Positions 26,320 through 47,194 of a stretch of DNA of 64,000 nt are shown here, in pieces. The notes beneath the pieces are model-generated. The model saw only the letters and a program-made list of their open reading frames with translations, was not told the origin of the DNA and ran no database searches. Both the position numbers and the translations under genes were made by a program. Location: contig WPIO01000157.1 of NCBI GenBank assembly GCA_009760855.2, forward strand, positions 205,001 through 269,000, written 5' to 3'. Source of the stretch: Cristatella mucedo (Eukaryota; Bryozoa; Phylactolaemata; Cristatellidae). Within the stretch, counting starts at the first letter, position 1. The number at the start of each line of letters is the position of its first letter.

Positions 26320-27645
26320 AGAAAATCTAGCGAACGTAAAAGTCCACTCAATTCACACAGTGTGCAATAACGGGGGGCCAGATATTAACAGGAGTCTCAA
26401 TCCTTACAAATTTACTCGAGATGTTAGCTCTAACTTAGCAGCGACGTCGTTTCAGGACCAGCAAGATCACATTGATGCATTTCCCGCACTCGCACTTCGC
26501 ATCGGTCAAAATTAGACTCGGTTTAGAAATAATATTTTTTCGCGGGTCATGAGCTTTGATAGTTGCAAATCTGGCAGTTTTCTGCTTGAAATAGGCTAGT
26601 GGACCTTCGTAACACGGTCTCGCAGCGAGGAATAGCTTTGAAAATCACTACACTAACTTTCTACGGCACCGGGCACGTGACTTGAACGGCGGACTTATTA
26701 AATTTGGAGTTACAAAACTAATTCTCAAATACAACTGACGCGTCTTCCAAACTCCATTCAAATGTGACTGGATTCGTCGTGCTGCCATAACAAGACTGGC
26801 GCGAGCACACAAGGCATCCCCTCAGGCGTACCATCAAGCAGTGTACCGGAAAGCGAAAAGCTACCCGCGAATACGCTGGCGCGCGAGTTCGCGAAGCAGC
26901 GTCAGCCGCTCCGCTGATGGCAAGTGACTCGTAGCTATTCTCTCTAATTCGGCAGGAATGCAGTTTTCGGTCGTTGCAGTGGGCAGCAGTTTTCGGGAGA
27001 TCGTGCGGAGCGGTGGATATGCGATCGCTTACAGGTAGCACCTCCTTGGCAGTGTAAGTCCTTGACACGTGACTTTGTGCGGGTTCCGCGTCAGGAGACG
27101 GCTGACCGAGGACAATCTGTGAGGCATGCATGCTCCTGGCCTGAGGTTGCCTCTGCGGAGCCGGCAAGAGTCTACTGCCACCGTGCACCTGAAACACGAC
27201 AGCACGCGCGTTTAACAAGATTCGGGTCAGCAACGGACGCTCTTTTATTAGAGCGTTGCCGAGTTCGCGGCCCCCATTTCCTCGGTCGCATTAAGGCAGA
27301 GGCGAGTGGCCAAGCGCTATTGCGCCGCTTACAAAGCCGCTCGTCCACGTCGACGGTGACAGCTCGCGGGCCGAAGCACACGGTTGGCGCAGCTCTCGTT
27401 GCGACTGGCGGGCGCGATTTTCGCGAAGAGACGCCGAGAGACGCGGTCCCGTCGCCGCGCGCTCGGTGCTCCTTCCGAAATAACGTTCCTTCTGGGTCAG
27501 CGAACCGTCGGATTTAGGAGCAGCGAGTTTCGCAGTCGGCGGCGAGGAGCTTTCACGGCTACTGCCACTGCTGCGAAGCTAGCTGCGACCGGAGTGCGCC
27601 GCTGAAAGACGCTCTCAGACGCCAGGAAGAGAATAACTATAACTA
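26320..27645. other. Intergenic with a GC-rich patch, no gene recognised
   Basis: 26700-27620 is CpG-rich and has open frames of up to 171 codons on the minus strand and 151 on the plus strand. Neither shows a domain or a clear codon pattern. The patch could be the CpG promoter of an unseen gene, but I cannot support an exon. Confidence 0.4.
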
Positions 27646-27647
27646 CT

Positions 27648-27806
27648 AGCGGATTTAACAGCCTCTTTTGTATAGCGACAGAAGAACCTTTACGGCTATC
27701 ACCACCGCTTGCAGTGGCAATAAAGGATTGCCCACCGCAGGATTCGAACCCACGACCTCGGGGCCGAGGTCGTGAAAAGCAACCACCTTACGGCTCCTCG
27801 CGCCGG
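27648..27806 (-). mobile_element. tRNA-derived SINE, type A, well preserved
   Basis: On the minus strand: an A-box-like start, then the palindrome CACGACCTCGG/CCGAGGTCGTG (two-base spacer). A B-box GGTTCGAATCC follows, then the GCGGTGGGC and GCCACTGC arms, and the terminal cgctatacaaaagaggctg block ends near 27648. It is closely similar to the copy at 53300, so this subfamily is comparatively young. Confidence 0.88.
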
Positions 27807-27809
27807 CGC

Positions 27810-28403
27810 TTCGTACGGATGCACGTGGCGGCGGCATTGTACGGGGCACAGCTTCCTGGAGAAGTAACGTAACCCTCAGACGAATGGGCAGCCATCGCTC
27901 CAGTGCACTGCGGTGCAGTCCGATGAGAGCTTTCCGATGTCTCTACAGCGTCTCCAGCTCGCTCGTAACGGCACCGCTGCTTCTCTGCTCAGCAGCACGA
28001 AGCCATCGGGACTGCTGTCACGTCATGCGGTACTCGGCCGCCGCGCCAGACAGGGGTCGCCGTAGTGCATCATTGGACGAGAGTGTTAGCCAATCGTCGA
28101 GCGCCGCCAGGTTGCGTTTATTCGCGACAGCTGAGAGGTAACAACGAGACGATATATGCACAGGCAGAAGCGTGCTGCATATACTAGCTACGAGCGAGAA
28201 AGACTCGCTGTGGGTTTCATGCAGCTTAGTCTCGCAACAAGCAACGTCCGTAATGAGGAGGAGCATGGCGCAACCTCACAATGCCGGCTGCTTTAGAGGA
28301 ACGCCGCCAGTAGGTGCGGTATGGGCGACGCGAGCGGTGAAAAATCACTTTACCCACTGCACCGAAAGATAGAAATATTCACATATCCATACATATTTAT
28401 ACT

Positions 28404-28435
<32 letters not shown>

Positions 28436-29405
28436 TTATATACATACATATCTTCTGCACAAGCGTGAGTTATACTTTCGCCAGGGAGCGCGTCGCGAAG
28501 AGGAGGCAACGAGGCACTGCCACGCGAGCGCGAACCCCTACATTGATGAGCTCGTTGCTCGACGAGTTTCGATTTCACGGCGGACCCAGCGAGGCTTCCA
28601 GCCTATGAGGAAGATGCGCTATTCTTTGGCACCCAGGGTCTCGCAATGGCTTCGCCTGGAAACTCGGAACTGAACCCAGTCGCAGCAAGAAACGCAAAGG
28701 AAAATAATTACCTGGCAGGCTCGAGCGGAGAAGCGCATCGCATTTCGGATAGAAAGCTGTGGGGCATCTAAAGGGGGCTAGTGGGGCATTTAGAGGCTGC
28801 TTGGCAGAGGCGGGGCATTAACGGCCTTTACAGTCTTGAAACGAGAGGATAAGTATATCGCTCGGTCACGTGATCTTATAACGCAAGCGAATTACGATAA
28901 CTCAAACACAGCCACCACGACAATATACACAGGTCAACTGCAAATAAGATCAGCATACGAACTTGACACCTTAACAAATTGGTCGTTAGGGCCATTTTTA
29001 ACGCAGCTTATAAAACTGACGAATAAGCTATTTCATAAGATGTTCTGCTAAAGACCTGTTAAGTATGCAGGCGAAAGCTAGCAAGCAACTATACTAGCTG
29101 CTTGGGAAGCCCTAAACGGGTCAAAAACGTGGAAAAATCGAAAGCTGCAATTAGGCAGACATCCAAACTACCTGAACTCCTACGTCCAATACAGTTGTGG
29201 CAATCAGGACAGCATTAAGCGATATAAGCGATGTCATCACACCTATAAGTACCGTATATCTCCCGAGGTTTGTGGCCAGCGACGCTTCATGTACGCTTGC
29301 CTAGACAGCGCCACGTGCTAGAAGGGCAAAGGAGCCCACTAGCCAGCGAGAAAAATAGCGTCTACTCAGCATATCTCTTTACCCCCAATCATTTGGTGAT
29401 GATTT
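27810..29405. other. Intergenic, nothing recognised
   Basis: Mixed GC content. It contains an (AT)n patch at about 28400-28440. No domain-bearing frame or known repeat is seen. Confidence 0.4.
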
Positions 29406-29409
29406 TGAC

Positions 29410-29490
29410 ACAGCAAGAATGTGAAGTATCTAGAAAGGGGTTCAGTTCTCTGAGGGCCTACATGAATGTATTATTATTATTATTATTGAA
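29410..29490 (+). mobile_element. Solo LINE/SINE tail remnant
   Basis: gtgaagtatctagaaagggg, ttcagttctctgagggc and an ATT tail match the end of the local LINE hairpin. No upstream element body is recognisable. Confidence 0.65.
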
Positions 29491-29499
29491 AACTAGGCC

Positions 29500-30950
29500 A
29501 AGCTTAAGCAAACAATTTTGCCCCAGACTTTTACCCTTGAATAGACTTGCTTCGAAGCTTTCAAGCCGGCGGCGGCGGCGCGCTCGCTGACATTGCGATA
29601 GCGTCATCGAGCTGCCTGGGAGTTGCATAAGAGCACACGCGTATTCGCCTGGCGGCTGCTTTACGTCTGTCTCGGAGGCAGAGAAAACTCCTAACCATCT
29701 AATGCCCGCCGTGCGACGCGATTTCCGTCATCTGCAGCCCGCTGCCGAAGCGCAGGCCTAGACTCTCGCCGGCCTGCATCCGATGCGAGGCAACGTTCAG
29801 TGTAAAGCTCGACGCGACGAAAGCGGAAGCTCGCGTCCGGCCACGCGCATCGCATGGGCAAGCCCTGAAACGCTTCGCTCCGTCGACTGCTTGATTCTGC
29901 GAACCACGAGGAGGTGTAATCGCGCACTGAAGGTTGGCTTTCGCGGGTACAGATAATGCCGCCAGGCGCTTTCATTTTCGTTTGCAGAGCGCGCTGCCGC
30001 TGCCGCCGGCGCAGAGCTCGCGACGGAGCTCGATAGGGTGCGAACTCGGTCCGCCCGCTCGCTAAGGGCGCTGCGCTTTTACTAATGTACGAATAGGTCA
30101 GCCCTAAGATGGCGGCCTAACTCGTGCGTCGGACGAACGTACGCTTGCGGGCTTTCGGTTAGACCACGACTAAGCGTGCCACCTTATAAAAAGTGCACGC
30201 ATTAGAGAGTGGCAAAATGACACCCAAGGTAAGTGAGCGTACGGTGACAATTTGCGAGGACATACAAGCGAGAAAATCCATCAACGAAAACCCTGACATC
30301 ACGGATTTATTTTTTATTAAGCTTTAGCCGCGCTTGCTTGCAAGTTGACTTTTGCGAAAACCTGGTCTACGCAGCAGCGAAGCACGTAGTCGGACAAAAG
30401 TAGAAAAGATTTCTCGTCGCGTCTTCGCAATCGACCAATTGCAGGATCTTCTGGGCGCTCGCAGGGAAGGCCAAGTAGCCTATAGTCGGTCCGATAAGGC
30501 AAATTTGTAATGGCAGTATTTCTCTGGGGGAGTTGCGTGCACAATGCCCGACTAACCGCAATGCGGCGGGCGGCGGGGGACGTGCAGGGTGCCCCGCTGA
30601 GCCAGGCCCAGCTTACACAGCGGTCGCAAGCTGACACCCTCTAGTCCGCTCTAGTACCATACATCGGCGGGTACGGCTTACAGTGCGTTCACCCCTTAGT
30701 GACCTCCAAGGTCACCTTCTCGAAGATGACGCTGCTGAGCTCGAATGGGTCTCTCACGTGCCTGAGTGTCTCAAGCACCAATTACCACCGCGGGCGAGCA
30801 GATTTGCAGCTGAAACTTGGCAATTTGTTAATAGGAATATTCAAAGTTTGGCTCTTTCTCAAGCTTAGATAATTTCTCACTTTTGGTCTCGTTCCAATAA
30901 AATTCAATTTTTCAACTAACGAGAGTTCATCTTGCTAGTCCTCTCCTTTA
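29500..30950. other. Intergenic, nothing recognised
   Basis: A GC-rich patch at 29550-30160 and AT-richer DNA elsewhere. The short open frames (about 100 codons or less) have no recognisable domain. Confidence 0.4.
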
Positions 30951-30954
30951 AAAG

Positions 30955-31022
30955 CATACGTAAAGTTTCTAGATGAGACTAGGTTCTCTTAGGGTGCTAT
31001 TCAAATGTATTATTATTATTCG
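30955..31022 (+). mobile_element. Solo LINE/SINE tail remnant
   Basis: The variant hairpin ctagatgagactaggttctc and cttagggtgctattcaaatg lead into an ATT tail. It is too diverged to assign to LINE or SINE. Confidence 0.6.
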
Positions 31023-31462
31023 TCTTTGCATTCAATGGGGCTCTCTTCTCATAGGTCTGCGCCAGCTATCGAATAGCACTGACTTCCTCTAACGGGATGT
31101 ACGGGCTTACTTCAAAATTATATTAATTTTTAACTGAATTTTGCATTCAGCTTCCATTAACTATGAGAGTCCGTTTTTGTCAGTTGCAGTTACTTATATG
31201 CAAAAGTGCTCGGGGTCTCTTCCCATTGGTCAGCACTGGCTAGGGAAATCAGCTACGATTTCCAACTTACAGGGCCTACAACTTCGTACGTACGCACTGG
31301 ACGTAGATTAAAAACCATATAGGTTGAGCCTACGTAATCCCTTAACGAGCTCAAGCGAAGAACGCGATCGGCGCGAAAACTGGCCACTGTTGAAGCGCTG
31401 AGCAATCAACTCTCCGCAAGTCATCTCGGCAAGAGCAGCTTGACCCCCGCTAGTGGTGAGCC

Positions 31463-31643
31463 GCGATGACACACTAGGTAAGGGGGTCGCATTTCACGAC
31501 TTCGTTACCGGGGTCGTGAGTTCGAATCCTGCGGGGGCAATCCTGTATTGCCACTGCAAGCGGTTATGATAGCCGTCAAGGGTCTTCTGTCGCTATACAA
31601 AAGAAGCTGTTAAAGCAGCTAGTATTTATTTATTTATTTAGGT
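31463..31643 (+). mobile_element. tRNA-derived SINE, type A
   Basis: An A-box-like start (cactaggtaaggggg), a decayed palindromic arm, the B-box GAGTTCGAATCC, and the terminal cgctatacaaaagaagctg block. It ends in a TATTT repeat tail rather than ATT. Confidence 0.87.
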
Positions 31644-31644
31644 T

Positions 31645-33000
31645 AAGTCGCGCGCGACAGGTACTCCACAGCGTTACACACGTGAAATAGTAAACGGACG
31701 TCGCGGAATCACGAAGGAGAGCATCCGTTTCGGAACGCGAGGCTGGTTTTACCACTGCCACCTCATGTTCTTCTGTGAGTGTGTGCACGCGAACGTAGGT
31801 CGTACGCAGTGAACCCAACGTACGAGGGGATGCACGAGCCTACCGGAGGGGCGGCGACGGCAGGGTTGCGGTGTGCCTCGGTAATAAGCGGTCCGCGAAG
31901 GTAGCGAAAGATTGCATTAGCCTCGACGTGATTTATATTCGCTGCATTAGCGTGACATAGTTTAGAGCCAGCTTGCTGGGGACGGTAAATCCATTGCCAA
32001 GCAGTCACCGAGCACGTCGACCGACAACCGCGAGGTACGTACACGTACGCCCGCCGAGAGAACGGTCGTATTCGTAGCCATAGCCAGCGGCATTCGCTGT
32101 CGCGGTGCATACCTCGTGAGACGTCGTTGAGTAATTGAGTATATCGGGGTTTTGTATGGCGATCGTGGTCTGGTGCATCGCCCTAGAGCCTTTCCGGGGG
32201 GCTGTCGCAGCTTCCCGTCGCAGCTCCGACGCCCGGTCCGCGTACGGTACGATGCACGGGAAAGCGCCTTGGTCGGTGAAGAGCGTGCCGCTGCTGCGAC
32301 CCTGGCCTAAGTTTCCGCGCCGAACGCTCGCCTCGCGATCGTCTCCTAGGGTAAGCATTCCCGACATTCGCGATTGGGCTACGCCGCCACGCGGCGGGGC
32401 GGCAAATCGGCCCGGCTGCGACCACTTCCGGCTAGTATCTGAGCAACGGACCGCAGCACCCGGTGCGTCGCCCGGTCGCATACCGGTCCAGCGTTTCCCT
32501 TTACTTACGTGGCTCCAACATTCTGCAGTCTTTTTTTAGTATAGAATTGATGCGGCTACTACAGCTTCATTGCAGTGACCATACCTTTGAGAGTCGCAAA
32601 TGAATGAGTTGCCGGTCTGCGTTAGCCCCGCCACGCCCTCTCCTTAGCAGCCGGTGGGCGAGGCGGGCGACATCTAACGCGAGTCTCTCTCTCGCCGTTG
32701 CTCGCCACCCTCGATCTGCGTACTACAACCGTATGCTGTAACTGTTGACACGAGAAAATCTCTTCGCAGAACAACCGCGAAACTGTATTTATATGGACGC
32801 ATGAAACGCGTGCTACGTAAAAAAACGTTATTATGATTTGGACCTTTGGCTGTCCAGTTCGGACTGCTGTGTCTTTTAGATGCTCGACCAGCGATACTAT
32901 AAAATATGGTACTTAAGAAAATTTTCACCAGGAAGACATTCGAAATTAATTTCCTATTAATAATCCACGAGTCCTATAATTAACTATGAGAGTGCGAAGA
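31645..33000. other. Intergenic, nothing recognised
   Basis: A CpG-rich patch at about 31850-32500 carries overlapping open frames on both strands (up to 158 codons) without domains. The rest is AT-rich. Confidence 0.4.
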
Positions 33001-33004
33001 ACGT

Positions 33005-33445
33005 GCACTCAGACGATTACAACGGGTGCAAAACTCCGCAGCTAGGCTTGTCTGTCGTGAAGGTCGCAGTTGCCACATCACGCCACTTCTTGCCAACCTG
33101 AACTGGCTCTCAGTCAAGAAGCGCATCGACTTCAAGGTTTTGTCACTCACTTTTAGGTCCCTTCATTCTTGCCTACCTATCAGATCTACTCCCCCACCAG
33201 GCTTAACATCGTGCCAGCCGCTTTTCGGAATCCAAGTGCTTATCCATACCTCTTACAAATCCCAAATCCTTTGGAGACCATGCATTTAGTTCGTATGCTC
33301 CCAAAGCCTGGAACTCACTCCCGACTTCCGTCACGACATCCCTTGATTTCATCACATTTAAAAAAGAAACTACAAACGCATCTTTTGATCGCAGCATTTA
33401 GTGGGTCCCTCTGGTTCGTCCTTTATGTGCTTATGCACGATACAT
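33005..33445 (+). mobile_element. L2-type LINE fragment, no tail
   Basis: Runs from the QNSAARLVCREGRSCHITP block through KAWNSLP to the codons before the stop, then breaks off at about 33445 before the 3' hairpin. It has frameshifts, including a small deletion near 33170. Unlike the neighbouring copies it lacks the 3' end, so a deletion or recombination has removed the tail. Confidence 0.87.
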
Positions 33446-33609
33446 TGAAAAATTGCTGCAGCAGATCAAAAGCACGTGAAGATTCAGGGAATGCTGCCAA
33501 AGAAGATCGAAATAAACGGATATGAAATCAATGAGAGGCAAGGAAAACGTTGAGTAATGTGAACGCATTTGATGAAAGTAATGGCACAGTGTGAACTAAA
33601 GACGCGCTA

Positions 33610-34018
33610 TACAACAGTCTAGAAATACCTCATACAAACCTTAAATCCTTTGGGGACCGTGCATTTAGTTCATATGCTCCCAAAGCCTGGAACTCCCTCC
33701 CGACCTGCGTCAGAACATCCCCTGACCTGACCACATTTAAAAGGAACCTAAAAACACACCTATTTAGGACAGCATTTAGTGGGTCCCTGTGATTCGTCCT
33801 TGATGTGCTTATGCGTGCTGACACTGTGCATGCTACCACTAACCACACTTGCATGCTGACTCTGTGCGTGTCACCCCTAACCATGTTATTCTTGTTGTTT
33901 ACTGAACATGTTTCCATTAAGCATTCAGTCGTGCTTCCTTTGCAGCAAATTTAAAGGGCCTAGAATGAGATTGAGTTCCCTGAGGGTATCAATGTATTAA
34001 TATTATTGTTATTATTTT
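33610..34018 (+). mobile_element. L2-type LINE 3' end
   Basis: Starts in the LEIPHTNLKSFGDRAF block, with KAWNSLPTCVRTSPDLTTF and the stop near 33790. The 3' UTR is complete with a decayed hairpin and an ATT-rich tail. Confidence 0.88.
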
Positions 34019-34059
34019 AACCATGCTGGAAAGGAAGAAAGGAAGCATGTCGATTGGAC

Positions 34060-34135
34060 GCCTCAACACAAAACTGGGGATGCCCTTTATCACACGGTTC
34101 TCTTGGAGCGCTATGCAAATGAATTATTATTATTT
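34060..34135 (+). mobile_element. Solo LINE/SINE tail remnant
   Basis: The tail pattern ggttctcttggagcgctatg, then caaatgaattattatt, with no element body upstream. It lies between two LINE copies of the same orientation. Confidence 0.5.
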
Positions 34136-34149
34136 TTTCTTGAACTGAA

Positions 34150-34935
34150 GATGGGACCTCATTCCATTGCTAAAATTCGGGCTTGTTTAGATAAGGATAC
34201 CACGTCTAAGTTGGTCCATGCATTCGTGACATCCCGTCTCGACTTTTGTAGCTCACTGCTTACTGGCCTACCGGCATGTGCAATTAGGTGATTACAGCTG
34301 GTGCAAAACTCCGCAGCTAGGCTTGTCTGTCATGAGCATTGCAGTTGCCACATCACACCACTTTTCGCCGACCTGCACTGGCTACCAGTCAAGCAACTAA
34401 TCGACTTCAAGGTTAGTCGCTCACTTTTAGGTCACTTCATTCTTTGGCTCCAGCCTATCTCTCCGACATACTCCCCATCAGGCCAAGCATCGTACCACCC
34501 GCTTTTCGGAATCCAACAGTCTACTAATACTTCGTACAAACCTCAAATCCTTTGGAGACCGTGCATTTAGTTCGTATGCTCTCAAAGCCTGGAACTCCCT
34601 CCCGACCTGCGTCAGAACATCCCCTGACCTGACCACATTTAAAAAGAACTTAAAAACACACCTACTTAGGACAGCCTTTAGTGGGTCCATGTGATTCGTC
34701 CTTCATGTGCTTATGAGTGCTGACACTGTGCATGCTGCCACTAACCACATTTGCATGCTAACCCTGTGCATGTCACCCCTAACCATGTTATTCTTGTTGT
34801 TTATCAAGCATGATACCACTCTCCATTCAATCGCGTTTCCCTTTGCAGCAAATGTAAAGCGCCTAGAAAGAGATTGAGTTCTCCGAGAGCGCTTTTATCA
34901 AGTTCATCATCATTATTATTATTATCATTATTTCT
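34150..34935 (+). mobile_element. L2-type LINE 3' half
   Basis: Begins at IAKIRACLDKDTTSKLVHAF, continues through CHITPLFADLHWLPVKQ (with a small deletion after IDFKV) to KAWNSLPTCVRTSPDLTTF and the stop near 34692. The full 3' UTR, hairpin and mixed ATT/ATC tail follow. Confidence 0.9.
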
Positions 34936-34939
34936 AATA

Positions 34940-35850
34940 GATACTAATCTTTGCTCAATTCATATCGACTTGTTACCTTCAGGTGCGGGTGCTCTTCGTT
35001 GCTACCGTGTTTCGCTACTGCCAGCATGCCTGCGCGTATTTTTGCTGCATCTATATGTCACTAGCCGTGCTCCAAAGCTTCGTCTTCAATGGTATTTCTC
35101 GCGTGTGGCTAGGACTGGTATCTTCAGAGGCACTGTATTTGCAGCCTAGTTCTGTCAGGACGTGGAAGCCACCACATGCCGTTAGTCACATTATCGAAAA
35201 TCAGAATTGGCAGGCATTTTCTTGCGCAGTCATGAGTAATGCTGCAGACACGTACGTGTTGCCAACATGTAGGTTTCGCCGTCCAAACACTAAAGAGTGA
35301 AACGGCAGAGCTAGGACGGTACTTCGTACAAGCTAAAGAACGAGAATGAGACACTGTCTCGACTTGCTTGAAAGATCATTTAGGATCAAAAACCTTACCT
35401 AAAGTTGATTTTACACTTCTAGCGACCTGCGTCGAACTTAGTGACCCATCTGCTGCTGCCGGACGCTAGAGTTGACCATTTGCTAACAGCCGGCCAAACT
35501 AATCTAGCACATGGTTGCTATAGCTTACAGAATTTAGTATACAAATCTCATAGATATATATATACACTGATCATACTCAACGCAATAATTTTAACAGACA
35601 TGAAACTAAACTGTCACATATGTTTGTGAAATGTTACGAAACGGCTCGGAGGGGCTACCCGAGGTCTGATCGCCATATTTAAAAATCTGCAGTGATGCTT
35701 ATACGGGATGAAACTGTGATTAAACAATTTATGAGATACAAAATAATATATGTAAGGTCATTTAATTAAATTAATAATAAATTGTAAAAATATATCTAAA
35801 CTGGCGTATAATGCTACTGCTCATAGCAGGCCGTGACCCTGGTGGCTTGG
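34940..35850. other. Intergenic upstream of FNTA, promoter not identifiable
   Basis: AT-rich, particularly 35640-35810. It should contain the FNTA promoter and 5' UTR, but no clear core element stands out. Confidence 0.4.
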
Positions 35851-35852
35851 GC

Positions 35853-44248
<8,396 letters not shown>

Positions 44249-44331
44249 GAGTGGCTAGTCAGACGTGGAATGAAACCCACCACGGTATACGAATCTCTCA
44301 TGATCTCGTTTTCGTGTTCACATTGAATGTC

Positions 44332-44337
44332 AATAAA
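44332..44337 (+). terminator. AATAAA polyadenylation signal of FNTA
   Basis: A canonical hexamer 84 nt after the FNTA stop. Confidence 0.75.
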
Positions 44338-44339
44338 AG

Positions 44340-45130
44340 TGATTGACTAATGAAATCTGATGCTTCCTTTTTTGACAAATTGATATTCCAGTTGCCTGTT
44401 TTCTTATCCAGTTATATCCAGACTGCATTTTCAAAGCATTTTTCCTTGTCTGTTGCAGTAAGCTCTAAATTGCTGCTCTTCATTAGGCTTTACTAGTAAA
44501 CATGTGGCCATAGCTCTGCCACCACAAAAGGATATGTCCTCACTTTGATAATGTAAGCTGGAAAGTCGCCCACTTTAGCCGCCATAAAAAGACCACCAAG
44601 ACTGTCACTATACCAGCCTGCCTCGTGCGGTTATTTAGACTTCAGCCAGTCATATGCTGAGACTGCACTAGCTGTAGATATGGCGACTGTGATCCCGAAG
44701 GAAAAGGTATTGTAGACTTGACTTGTGGCAGAATGTCAAGAAAAACTTATAAAGCTAATCCAACCATCAAATATTGGTTTAGGATACCTTTCAAAAGAGA
44801 AACATGTTGGAAATGGCATCCGAACATCTGACAACTTACACATAAAAGATAAGAATTACTAACCATTATGACCCGGATGTAAACTGGAACCGACATATCT
44901 ACAAATTTAGTGACCTCTGTATCCCGTGCGACTTGTCTGCCAACTTGTTGGACCTTGGTAGATCAAAGTGCACGAGTAAAGCTTGTTGACGTAAAGGCTT
45001 GTGACTTGCGTTCAACATTTTTAATATAGCTGTCTGATTTTAAATTCCATAAATTGGCTAGTACTTCACGGATTTTAGTTAAATTTGAAATGCGAGTTAA
45101 GCACTGCCTGTACCACATTGCCCTGGAATA
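44340..45130. other. Intergenic, nothing recognised
   Basis: AT-rich DNA downstream of FNTA. Only short frames are present. Confidence 0.45.
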
Positions 45131-45134
45131 TTTC

Positions 45135-45180
45135 TGTATGGCACGATCAGAGAACTTAATTTGGCTCTAGGCACCTACAT
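45135..45180 (-). mobile_element. LINE/SINE tail remnant
   Basis: On the minus strand gtgcctagagccaaattaag and ttctctgatcgtgcc form a degraded copy of the LINE terminal hairpin. Confidence 0.5.
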
Positions 45181-45364
45181 ATGTTGTAAAGAAAGCATAA
45201 TCATATGGTAAATGGAAGCATTAACAATGTCAACAAGCGTAACATCGTTAGATGTGACATGCACAAGGTGAGCATGCAAATATGGTTAGGTGCAAATCTG
45301 ATATGGAATGTAATGTATCTCCGTCTGTAACTCCACAAAGTCATAAAGACCACGCGGGTGTTAC

Positions 45365-45720
45365 GCAGGAGAGTTTTGTATAGCGCACTCACAGCCTAAG
45401 CGACTTTCGGTACGCATTCGGTAGCCAAAAGACTTCGTCTCACACAAAAGAAGAAAGTGGGAAGTGAAAGTGGGAAGCATAGCAGAGTCAGGAGAACAGT
45501 TGATGTAGTGAGTAGCATGGAAGTAGCAGCTCAGGACTGCTGAAAATGATGAGCCATAGTCGGTAGTAGGAGAGCAGTTGTCGTTGCGTAAGAATTGTGG
45601 AAGCGAGTTCCACAGTCTAGGACCTGCAGAGCTAAAGCTTCTGTTGCCAACGGTCTTAAAGCGGAGGAATGGAACAGCTAGTTTATTGTCCACAGAGGAC
45701 CTGAGGGCGCGAACAGGCTG
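45365..45720 (-). mobile_element. Second LINE family, 3' coding end, minus strand
   Basis: Minus-strand translation gives FKTVGNRSFSSAGPRLWNSLP, then FYxFHATHYIN-like and CECAIQNSPA segments before a stop at 45361. The GPRLWNSLP core is a LINE C-terminal block, but the sequence differs from the main L2 family here. A matching fragment lies at 60650-60880 on the plus strand ([18 protein letters not shown]), so this is a repeated element. Confidence 0.75.
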
Positions 45721-45924
45721 AAACTAGTGCAGCGAGATACGAGGGGAGCTATGAACCTGTGCCACGAGAAAAAATATGCCAACCAATGAAAACATTAGAC
45801 ACATACGTTGTCGGCTGAGTTACCCAAGTGAAGTTTAAAATCACCCAGTACGAGAAAGGGAACATTTCTGGAAGTCAGTGTCGAGATGATATAGGACCAA
45901 TCAAAAATAAACTCCGGGTATATA

Positions 45925-47175
45925 GTGGGAGATAGATGACTGTTACCTCATCCGAGGTACCTCTGAAATATGGCGTACCTCAGGGCTCCATGCTAGGTCC
46001 GGTTCTTTTCACGGTTTATACTCTTCTTTTTGCTGATGTGATTGTCAAGCACAATCTAGGCTTTCACTTCTATTTCAATGACACTCAGTTGTACCTTTGC
46101 TTTGATCCCTCCCAGCCTGCGAGCACCTCAAATTCTCTCAACTCACTTGCTGCCTGCATTGATGACATCCGCACATGAATGGCAGCACATTTTCTAAAAC
46201 TAAATGATGATAAAAGTAACTTACTAGTTATGGGCAAACCCAGTGTGATTCACAAATTGGAAAGGCTGACGCTCAAAATTGGCTCTGCCAACATATATCC
46301 TGTTGTATCAGCTCGAAATCTAGGTGTCGTGTTCCAAAGTGACCTCTCGTTAGACGACCACATCAGCTCCACAATCAAATCTGCCTACTTTCAGCTACAT
46401 AACATAAAATTCGGGCTTGTTTAGATAAGGATACCACGTCTAAGTTGGTCCATGTATTTGTGACATCCCGTCTTAACTTCTGTAACGCACTGCTTACTGG
46501 CCTACCGGCATTGCAATGAGGTGATTACAGCTGGTGTTAAACTCCTCAGCTAGGCTTGTCTGTCGTGAGCGTCGCAGTTGCCACATCACACCACTTCTCG
46601 CCGACTTGCACTGGCTACCAGTCAAGCAACGGATTGATTTCAAGGTTTTGTCGCTCACTTTTAGGTCACTTCATTATTTGGCTCCAGCCTATCTCTCAGA
46701 TCTGCTCTTCCACCAGGCATCACGTACTACCTGCTTTTCGGAATCCAACAGTTTACCACTACTTCGTACACACCTCAAATCCTTTGGAGACCGTGCATTT
46801 AGTTTGTATGCTTCCAAAGCCTGGAACTCCCTCCCGACTTGCGTCAGAACATCCCATGACTTGACCACATTTAGAACTTAAATCCAATCCACATCCAAGA
46901 ACTTAAAAACATACCTATTTAGGACAGCATTTACTGGGTCCCTGCGATTCGTTCTTTTTTATGCTTATGCGTGCTGACACTGTGCATGCTGCCACTAACC
47001 ACATTTGCATGCTGACCCTGTGCATGTCACCCCTAACCATGTTATTCTTGTTGTTTATCAAGCATGATACCACTCTTCATTCAATCGCGTTTCCCTTTGC
47101 AGCAAATGTAAAGCGCCTAGAAAGAGATTGAGTTCTCTGAATGCTCTTTGTAAAGTGCAATATTATAATTATTAT
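45925..47175 (+). mobile_element. Longest L2-type LINE copy, with RT motifs B and C
   Basis: The most complete copy in the window. It begins inside the reverse transcriptase with motif B, YGVPQGSMLGPVLFTVY, and motif C as YFNDTQLY (about 46071-46094). The usual catalytic pair is DD, and here the first Asp is Asn, so the enzyme would be dead. It continues through NLGVVFQSDLSLDDHISS. A deletion near 46410 shifts the frame before TSKLVHVF, then SCHITPLLADLHWLPVKQ and KAWNSLPTCVRTS. The 3' UTR ends in the hairpin and an ATT-like tail. 5'-truncated pseudogene. Confidence 0.92.
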
Positions 47176-47194
47176 TACCTGTCGTGGTTCGGAC

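Noticed and set aside
26718-27517. 171-codon minus and 151-codon plus frames in a GC-rich patch
   Set aside because: They overlap each other, match no family I know and have no supporting splice or promoter pattern.
35811-35852. Upstream in-frame ATG of FNTA
   Set aside because: It would add 14 residues ([14 protein letters not shown]) that do not fit the family. The ATG at 35853 has the better context.
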